Assembly (NCBI GenBank): GCA_043803805.1
Contig: JAZDJP010000020.1
Coordinates: 1 to 46,100, forward strand
Source of the DNA: JAZDJP01 sp043803805
GTDB taxonomy: Bacteria; Planctomycetota; JAZDJP01
Reading direction: 5' to 3'
DNA: 46,100 nucleotides
This document shows positions 41,501 to 46,100 of this stretch, piece after piece. The notes under the pieces were generated by a model. That model saw only the letters and a program-made list of their open reading frames with translations. It made no database searches and was not told where the DNA came from. Positions within the stretch are counted from its first letter, which is position 1. Each line of letters opens with the position of its first letter. Made by a program: the position numbers and the translations under genes.

Positions 41501-44500
41501 CCGTTGCTGGCTGTCCGAAAGCGCCACCACAACATCCGCCTGCAGGGAGTCGGTGATGGTCGGGACGGAGGAACTCCCGAGATCCTCCTCGCGCTGGATA
41601 TCCGCGCCGTAAACGGTGCCGAGGGCCTGGTACGCGCTTAATTCGGTATTCACCGCCAGTTGATCCCCCACCCGCGCGCGGACGCCGGGGAAGTTGGGGT
41701 CGTCCTTCACCAGAGGCCACTTGTCCTCCGGAACCAGAACGAAGACGCCCGTGGTTTCGTGCGCGTAGGTTCCGACTAACGACCATTCATAATGCCCGGT
41801 TTCCGTCAGATTGATCGTCTTCCATTCCCCCTCCGTCATGCCCCGGGTGTTCTTCAACTGGCAGGTCTGAACCGATTCCCCCGGCCCGGAGAATACACGG
41901 ATACGGCCAAGCGCCCCCTGCGCCGCGGCGTTGATGACGGAAACCACCTTCACAACAAAATTGCCGTTTGTGTCCACGACGTCAATTTCGGCCCTCGCGA
42001 CGCCCGCGATGCCGATGCGATTGGGCACGGAGAAGAGAAGCGAATTCCTCCCGCGTTTGAGGGAGATGGGATCCGTCTCGAAATTCTTCCAGCCCGTGCC
42101 GATATCCCCGGGCTCGACGAGTGCCGCCACCTGCCGGCCGTCGAGATACACCGCCGTCGGCGCGTAGTCGGGATAGGATTTCCCGATGACATCGAAGACG
42201 CCACCGGAAATCCTGACGATCGGCAACGCCTCGGGAGTGGATCCGACCGCCTGGATCACCTCGCCCGGGGAAAGTCCCAGAGTCACCCCCGGACGCGGCG
42301 GCAGATTCATGTTGGGAACGTCCACCACCGGTCCCTGGACGACGATGGCTTTTCCAAGGTCGCTGTTGTAATCACAAAGTCCCCCGAATAAACACCCGAC
42401 ACCCGGATGGACTCCGACGATGTTGATACCGTCAATGGAGGATTCAATCCGCGCAATGTCCACTAAGGAGAGTGGATTAATCACATAACCTTGATTTTGC
42501 AAATAGCTGATATCTTGACTCCTCTGGCCGGGATCAAGCACCAATGTGACTGCGTCTGGAATGCCCTGGCCGCCTATAAAATAAATGTCTACAGCGAATT
42601 CACACGTCACCGTTCCGCACATGGCGACGATGGGTGCGGAGAACCCGCCTGCCGTGCCAACCATAACCGGACACATGGTCTGCTTCTCAAAGCTCCCCTC
42701 AATTATTCTGAATGGCCCTACCGCTTCCGGCGGAAGAGGAAGTCGAAGACGGCCCGCCGTTCCGGTGTATATATTGTGGTAGTAAGAATCGAATCCATAA
42801 TAACGGGATGGGTCTTCCGGTCTGCCCAGATCTTCCAATACAAAATGATAATAAATCGGCAGGTTATACCGATAGATATTGCTCAGAATGTCCACATGCC
42901 GACAATCTTCCTGCCCGATCGAAAACCCCCTGGAAAATGTTTGCGGATCGGATTCATTGCCCTGGTAGTCGGTCATTCTCCCGTCAGAGATGTTCAGGAC
43001 GTACGATCCGGCGGGGATGTCCGCGGGCAGATGGAACGTTCCCGTGACAAGCGCCTCGTTTCCAAGAACCGACAAGGGCGGGGAAACGGAGGATGACTCA
43101 CGGGACATATAAAAGGCGGCACCAACGATATGGGTGAGGTCGTTAACCAACGCCACCCCGGACAGGTTGTCCTTCACCTTATAGGAATAGGTGATCACAT
43201 CGCCGGGATTAAGGATTTGCCCTTCATTAAACGATCCCGTGGCATCTTCCACGACCGGAGGGGTCTCATCCACCGCGTAATACGTCAACGCGAATGCCGT
43301 GTTTCCCGCCTTGTCCGCCACGGTGTATAAAATGACGTTCGTCTTGAATCGTTCCAGGCCGATCGCATCCCCCTTGGTCTCGGCCAATGCGTCGGTTACG
43401 GTGAACTTCGCGTTGATTTGTGTCGCGGAGATGAAGTTGTCCAGAATCCAGCCCCAAAACCAATGCCCGCCCACCTGACAATATCCCTGGTGGTAGGGGG
43501 TGAAGTCCAATTTCACGAGCCAGGCGGTGAACGAATCCGTGTTGATGCCCCCCGACAATCCCGTGTCCGAAAAACTTGCGCGGATCGGCTCGACGTGATC
43601 CGATACGAACGACCCGACGTATCCCGTGAGATCGAGGACACGCGCGGGATTTTCATTCGGCGTCGGTGTCAGCGTTATGACGGGTGGCGTCCAGTCCACG
43701 TTCATCGTTATGCGGGATGTGCCGGGATACTGTCCCGTGGCCGAGTTCGCCTCGACCTCGATGGTGTTCACCCCTTCGACGAGGGGAATTCCCGCGGCGC
43801 GGAATGTGGCTGCGCCCGAAAGAGAAATCGCCGACGGCGCAACGCCTGGAGTGGCGAGGTTTTTCACCTCCACCCGCGTCGCGAGCGGGTCCACGGTGCC
43901 GGAGATCTCGATGAGGGGACGGTTGGTGAGGATGCCATTCGTGGGGGATGTGATTTTCACGAAGGGGACGAGGGGGTCGTTGTCCACATTGTCCGGAATG
44001 CCGTCGCCATCCGTGTCCTGTGTCAGAATTGTGAAGGAGGTCGAGGCGGAGGCGAAGTTCCCGGCGAGGTCGGTAATCGTTACGGCGACGGCGTGGCTAC
44101 CGTCGGAGAGGTCTTGGGCTGGGGTGAATGTGAATCCGGCAGCGGTGATGCCGGTTTGACTCGTGATGTCGTTCCCGTCGAGGACAATGTGAACGCCCGC
44201 AGGGTCCACACCCGAAAGCATATCGGCGAAACTGGCGGAGAATGCCGGGCGGGCGGAGTCGGGAGTGCTGCCGCTCGCCGGGAGCAGGCTCGAAATCACG
44301 GGGGCGGTTTTGTCGAGGCTCACCGTGGCGGCAACATCGGCGGGGTTTCCTGCCTTGTCGGAGGCGCTGCCGGAAACAACTTGATTCGCTCCTTCGGCAG
44401 AAATCGTTTGGGGCGCGGAAACCCCTGATATCCCCGAGAGGCTGTCGGAGGCAGTAAATGTCACAGTCCCATCGGAATTATTCCATCCGGTGGCGTTCGG

Positions 44501-45427
44501 AGCCGGCGCAAGGGCGGCGGAGAGGGCAGGAGGGGTCTTGTCCAGATTCACGGTCGCAGAGAGCGTGGTGGTGTTCCCCGCCTTGTCGGTGGCCGTGCCC
44601 AGCACCAATCTTCCGGCTCCATCCAGCGAAATCGTCACGGGCGGGGCGATGTTCAACACGCCGGAAAGAGCATCCGTGGCCGTGAATGTCACCGTCACAT
44701 CGCTTTTGTTCCAGCCTGCGCCATTCGGAAGCGGGGATAATGTCGCCGAAAGAACGGGCGCGGTTTTGTCAATGTTGACCGTGGCAGTGAATGTGACAGA
44801 GTTTCCCGCTTTGTCCGTCGCAGTGCCTGTCACAAGTTGCCCTGTGCCTTCCCCGGAAATTGTCACCGGGGCGGTGACGGTCGCGATGCCGGAGAGAGCA
44901 TCCGTGGCGATGAATGTCACCGTGACGGGGGAATTGTTCCAACCGGAAGCGGTCGGCGTCGGGGAAAGCGATGCCGTGAGAACCGGCTTCGTCCGGTCTA
45001 CGAGAAGATGCACAATATCGGATTCCGCCGTCTCCTCCCGCTTCTTCTTCCCCTGCGAGGCGAAGGCTTGGAGGGCGATTGACTTATCCGGGTAGGCGGC
45101 GAGGTTGAGGGTGAAGGTGTAATTCCCCTCGTGGATGGGGCGACGAGGCTCGTAACGGCCCACCACAACGCCATCGGCCTTGAGGACCACTTCCTGAATC
45201 AGTCCCACAGGAATCGTCTTCTTTCCCAAAATCTGAATCTGTCCCCGGAAATGGACCTTGACCGGGATGGAGGCGGCGTTGGTGGCGGTGTTGTCAGCAG
45301 GGGAAATGATTTCGACTTCGGGGTCGGGGCGAAGGGGGCGCTTGGGGGCGGCTGCGCCTTCCGCCGAAAACATCCCGGAGAGCCAAGGGACCAGTGCGAG
45401 CGCGGTACACAGGGCAAATCGGCGCAT
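35570..45427 (-). CDS. giant Rhs/YD-repeat polymorphic toxin with PD-(D/E)XK-like nuclease tip
   Basis: About 3,285 residues from ATG 45427 (GGAGGG upstream; signal MRRFALCTALALVPWLSGMFSAEG). N-terminal part: Ig-like repeats with TxTDKAGN and DKTAPV motifs (about 140-420), one thrombospondin-3-like Ca site (DTDGDGIPDNVDNDP, about 472), further adhesion-like modules to about 1440. Rhs shell: DUF6531-like opening (VLSGTDLVVGSARGPGFAFFRTYRS, about 1450), many YD repeats, core end HYREYNPEMGRWLTPDPAGY (about 2958) followed by NLYAYYPGPNGVDVLG. A discoidin-like segment interrupts the YD array near 2690-2785. The variable tip (about 3200-3285) has D3241 in IPDV and D3252-F-K3254, a D-x10-DxK pattern of PD-(D/E)XK nucleases. 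Sec-exported; no type VI genes are seen. Confidence 0.92.
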   Translation of the reverse strand: MRRFALCTALALVPWLSGMFSAEGAAAPKRPLRPDPEVEIISPADNTATNAASIPVKVHFRGQIQILGKKTIPVGLIQEVVLKADGVVVGRYEPRRPIHEGNYTFTLNLAAYPDKSIALQAFASQGKKKREETAESDIVHLLVDRTKPVLTASLSPTPTASGWNNSPVTVTFIATDALSGIATVTAPVTISGEGTGQLVTGTATDKAGNSVTFTATVNIDKTAPVLSATLSPLPNGAGWNKSDVTVTFTATDALSGVLNIAPPVTISLDGAGRLVLGTATDKAGNTTTLSATVNLDKTPPALSAALAPAPNATGWNNSDGTVTFTASDSLSGISGVSAPQTISAEGANQVVSGSASDKAGNPADVAATVSLDKTAPVISSLLPASGSTPDSARPAFSASFADMLSGVDPAGVHIVLDGNDITSQTGITAAGFTFTPAQDLSDGSHAVAVTITDLAGNFASASTSFTILTQDTDGDGIPDNVDNDPLVPFVKITSPTNGILTNRPLIEISGTVDPLATRVEVKNLATPGVAPSAISLSGAATFRAAGIPLVEGVNTIEVEANSATGQYPGTSRITMNVDWTPPVITLTPTPNENPARVLDLTGYVGSFVSDHVEPIRASFSDTGLSGGINTDSFTAWLVKLDFTPYHQGYCQVGGHWFWGWILDNFISATQINAKFTVTDALAETKGDAIGLERFKTNVILYTVADKAGNTAFALTYYAVDETPPVVEDATGSFNEGQILNPGDVITYSYKVKDNLSGVALVNDLTHIVGAAFYMSRESSSVSPPLSVLGNEALVTGTFHLPADIPAGSYVLNISDGRMTDYQGNESDPQTFSRGFSIGQEDCRHVDILSNIYRYNLPIYYHFVLEDLGRPEDPSRYYGFDSYYHNIYTGTAGRLRLPLPPEAVGPFRIIEGSFEKQTMCPVMVGTAGGFSAPIVAMCGTVTCEFAVDIYFIGGQGIPDAVTLVLDPGQRSQDISYLQNQGYVINPLSLVDIARIESSIDGINIVGVHPGVGCLFGGLCDYNSDLGKAIVVQGPVVDVPNMNLPPRPGVTLGLSPGEVIQAVGSTPEALPIVRISGGVFDVIGKSYPDYAPTAVYLDGRQVAALVEPGDIGTGWKNFETDPISLKRGRNSLLFSVPNRIGIAGVARAEIDVVDTNGNFVVKVVSVINAAAQGALGRIRVFSGPGESVQTCQLKNTRGMTEGEWKTINLTETGHYEWSLVGTYAHETTGVFVLVPEDKWPLVKDDPNFPGVRARVGDQLAVNTELSAYQALGTVYGADIQREEDLGSSSVPTITDSLQADVVVALSDSQQRIVDDAFVRYGHGVCWAGDALTTISATLKSYDRKNVEVGSQAVILTRQGNTPVYRTSVPVNFSGSGAGLLIVENGRIDVPSVVVSYPWGDELYCWDQPNHVCCQDRSFNTPSTTRPVGSFWRATPQESSRGNTPTGGAGVFLHNGEFVLSGTDLVVGSARGPGFAFFRTYRSQINYNGPLGWGWDFTLNARIEERDENGDGFPDAVYYDGAGRRDVFILDTLTASYLSPAGVFLALEKGEDGLFMLIDGAGTRSRFADSLQSVTDRDGNALFLCYDALGCLETATDGQDRNYAFAYRAADPGKGKLSSISDFSGRTVTFEYTAAGDLWKVTDPDGTWVYGYDSAHNLKMVTDPRGNLVVDNTYDPNDRVYQQMVGNLSLGAFSAGGLWTIAYNNSASTTVTDPTGRMTTYTWDSEAHIVPGAITVDGKTTTQTYNGNFDPLVTTYPLGNILTCTYEDAANPIPTKRGNVISTTRAPDPRGGDTIVTSATYTGPGDFPGADAEEAKYWNFVKTTMDATLKDAAREETRHEYDERGRLVKVTLPTVKYNDDSTETLKTEYRYNDHGQMLAVLHPDTRITWYEYYESNGRPGDPADLEGYLKRTVTSVNRGHAITEAEAMPATARTTPLLYDTTDYACDTRGNALTTVDNPGRGWVKEYDVMDRVAKEYSPPVHGTMRNITIYTYDKNSNLLSASTEIPRPSDSVEWETRTSLVTRVYDVLNRVISVNENGRTTAWIYDGAGRTLSVKSGLDRSTTYAYDPAGRRTRTVTGDDDFDATNGGSGNATVVDLVLDDNGNITETRGNDVTVAQASYDGQDRPKVSTEPATGATSQVLAYDPRGVATERQSGTGNLSGVTAVGAKTATTLNELGGTKYVKDLLWTGSEGASAIPVFYKYDEKITTGESISYNPKDDTIKTITTESVSISGRSVVTTNPDGSVVTRWYNADGAVSREIVTGSGPDRTTDYIYDQVGHLAETRTTGMAAGETLTTTYVCDGAGKPVWITEPTGAKTYNVYAPGGELLSTTRGHGTPEAVTKIITYDTCGRVVTERQRAATETQGGQITMWNYDAKGRLASVQYGLLGTETFHYDGLDRLNEKILRDGVTKLVYVYAGESSRVLEIRDGSGRTLRAFGAFDALGRPGMVTEFNRQDTDDDNVVTERVYNSRGEVLSEADTVYNQVSVRKGIFDPAGNRTGLAYAPNGFTATFGYTDVNRLQTVTAGGISAKYAWNGLGQLNTLTVNTHVTEYKYFNNGWLKQVTPPAGAGVAMTRTGTGEKDVVSTGTKTVDFGYDALRRMTTATYGGTATWGNDIFALDALDNRFGNNTVDGILTNYALANLTQVAKVNTQDILYDARGNTTDDSKFQYAWDAFDRLTTVTNNNTGNMKRHTDGAKGQSGSVWTITFPNQKRVNVVELVGAPGDAGVTVEYSPTDGDPWGTVAETARSTPTDPAGLWVSFNEIHAKRMRITQTSGTSATDVNAGWLVGNWREIRYVYDGYGRRVGKSVDGARTRYVFDGYRMIEERRASDDQILKQFVYGDGINEPLGYRTFTSNGDPDKTYTYTKDDLGSPLALLEGVTIVEKYEYAAYGKTRILDTNDVVKTVDDDDDDRNNDGLIDIDLPGANQPATPRIPQIASDFGNPFMFTGMWRDSATGLYHTHYREYNPEMGRWLTPDPAGYRDGQNLYAYYPGPNGVDVLGDRGEKLWKWKEQTETTPIIGRFYSAFYGVLYGVVNIDQWVEQIGEDFASGAMEERAVGAASVVQLGLNPSANKALNTEEGRAGAKAAGEGVDAFIVVDLSRVGAQIVVKGAPAVWGCIVRNGRTTWEPVVAGEPLPSSAGVVLVPGEATVTEVAGVTASNAGILAESAESASTVSRIRTVSQKGFDYAIENPRVSGLNRMQLGKDAEVQATRWVRKWAERNAVMLGNEGLQFQVRGANSIPDVIYEPAKQIFDFKLTPKAIRSAQSLNFARDFQDYIVEYIVGRRK

Positions 45428-45555
45428 GTATCCGTCCCTCCAGAAGTTGTTTCCGCTACCGGAAGCCCTCGCGAAATCCCTTGACCATTTGTCCGGCATC
45501 CCACACCCCCGGACGGGGCAAATCAGGAACCCAGATTCACACAGTTATAAATGGA

Positions 45556-45585
45556 ATTATACCCCATGGACCGTCGTTTCGCCAA
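45556..45585 (-). promoter_or_regulatory. sigma-70 promoter of the Rhs gene
   Basis: On the minus strand TTGGCG (45585-45580) and a perfect TATAAT (45561-45556) are 18 bases apart. A transcript would start near 45548, leaving a 5' leader of about 120 bases before ATG 45427. Confidence 0.7.
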
Positions 45586-45629
45586 GTGGCAAAGGCGTAA
45601 TTTCGCCCCCGCAAAGACTTTTTCAACGA

Positions 45630-45653
45630 GGGGGGAATAATACCCCCCCCCCC
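45630..45653 (-). terminator. G/C-run hairpin after the right-edge gene
   Basis: Six G (45630-45635) face a run of eleven C (45643-45653) around AATAATA, beside eight A. On the minus strand this is a G-run/C-run hairpin preceded by a T-run, downstream of the gene ending at 45696. The homopolymers are also prone to sequencing error. Confidence 0.4.
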
Positions 45654-45695
45654 AAAAAAAACGGGTTGCCTCTCCCCCCATTGTCTGACAGCTGG

Positions 45696-46100
45696 CTACT
45701 TCAATTCCTGGAGCCCCAACTCATCCAGCACCCAGTCGATGTTCAAATCGAGATTTTTCCCGCGGCGTTGAATTTCGAGCCCATTGATGTGGTCTTTCAT
45801 GAGATCGACAAGTTTGTTTCGCAGGCCAGGTTTCTTTGCGGCCTCGCGCGGCGTGTGATTGTCCAACGCCGGGATTTTCTCGTCGAGAAAACGGGTGTAG
45901 TGTTGCCGGCATGTTTTTCCAATGTGTTCCTTCGTCTCTGCGGAAAGGATTTCCGACGTATGGGGCTCGGGTGAGAATTGTCCGTGTTCCCCCCGCGACA
46001 TGGCTCGATGATATTGCTGTTTTGCGATGTCCTCGACGATTTCGGATTTGAGCGAGAGGCGCGTGCCAAAGTATTTCCCGGCCATCTTTTTTGCGAAATC
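45696..46100 (-). CDS. hypothetical protein, N-terminus beyond window
   Basis: The frame is open to the right edge (DFAKKMAGKYFG...), so the ATG at 46085 is probably internal and the gene partial. The visible part contains TRFLDEKIPALDNHTPREAAKKPGLRNKLVDLMKD, a motif I have seen at C-termini of SEC-C-domain and MbcA/Xre-like proteins, without certainty. It ends with a helix WVLDELGLQELK. Upstream of the Rhs promoter on the same strand but separated by a hairpin; role unknown. Confidence 0.6.
   Translation of the reverse strand, partial: DFAKKMAGKYFGTRLSLKSEIVEDIAKQQYHRAMSRGEHGQFSPEPHTSEILSAETKEHIGKTCRQHYTRFLDEKIPALDNHTPREAAKKPGLRNKLVDLMKDHINGLEIQRRGKNLDLNIDWVLDELGLQELK

Noticed and set aside
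39491..41641. Long plus-strand open frames opposite the Rhs gene
   Set aside because: Shadow frames of the YD-repeat coding sequence without ribosome sites or domains.
22908..46100. Right junction of the tRNA-anchored element
   Set aside because: I found no tRNA 3' half or second copy of the GACTCATAA core in the window, so no boundary is called.

Overview
The window suggests a Gram-negative, high-GC, probably uncultured bacterium. Supporting features are several lipoproteins with lipoboxes, an outer-membrane secretin, a MacAB-type ABC exporter, and a prepilin whose processing site reads A|FTLIE rather than G|FTLIE, a form I associate with Planctomycetes/Verrucomicrobia-like and related candidate phyla. 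A SWIB-domain protein, an HDOD protein, a DUF1638 protein and a DUF2934 remnant fit that kind of lineage, but nothing here fixes the phylum.

Positions 1 to about 22.86 kb are GC-rich, tightly packed and look like chromosomal backbone. In order they hold: a DUF1638 protein (partial) divergent from an M20 deacylase/peptidase; a GspG-like pseudopilin-domain protein; a SWIB protein with a clear terminator; a lipoprotein + HDOD pair; endonuclease V; two small envelope proteins; a six-gene plus-strand run (HAMP membrane protein, prepilin, short secretin, HlyD/MacA-like adaptor, ABC ATPase, MacB/FtsX permease) at 6.2-12.2 kb; a decayed YhcG/DUF1016 nuclease; a lone integron-like gene cassette with an attC-like site; a short UvrC; a large galactokinase-like GHMP kinase; RsmD coupled to a secreted multi-repeat protein; a Lys/Glu-rich exported protein; a membrane protein; and an OFA-type MFS transporter coupled to a small membrane-anchored partner. 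Intergenic gaps in this half carry degenerate GAGTTC-type repeats and a nested inverted-repeat (MITE/REPIN-like) element.

At 22,869 a tRNA-Met(CAT) gene starts but stops matching a tRNA just after the anticodon loop (22,907). From there base composition becomes visibly less GC-rich and gene content turns accessory, which suggests an integrated element entered at the anticodon loop. Its left end has three TGCAGAA repeats, then a four-gene cluster (radical SAM enzyme, two unknown proteins, DUF488-family protein). Next is a secreted papain-like protease operon behind a consensus sigma-54 promoter, preceded by a sigma-54 activator gene. Then come two surface proteins (one with tandem Calx-beta domains), a NarX-like histidine kinase/NarL-like regulator pair, and a catalytic-domain-only tyrosine recombinase.

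The right end (35.1-45.4 kb, minus strand) is dominated by one Sec-exported Rhs/YD-repeat polymorphic toxin of about 3,285 residues. It ends in a probable PD-(D/E)XK nuclease tip and is followed 11 bases later by a probable immunity gene. A further partial gene runs off the right edge. The element's other junction, with the missing 3' half of the tRNA, was not found in the window.
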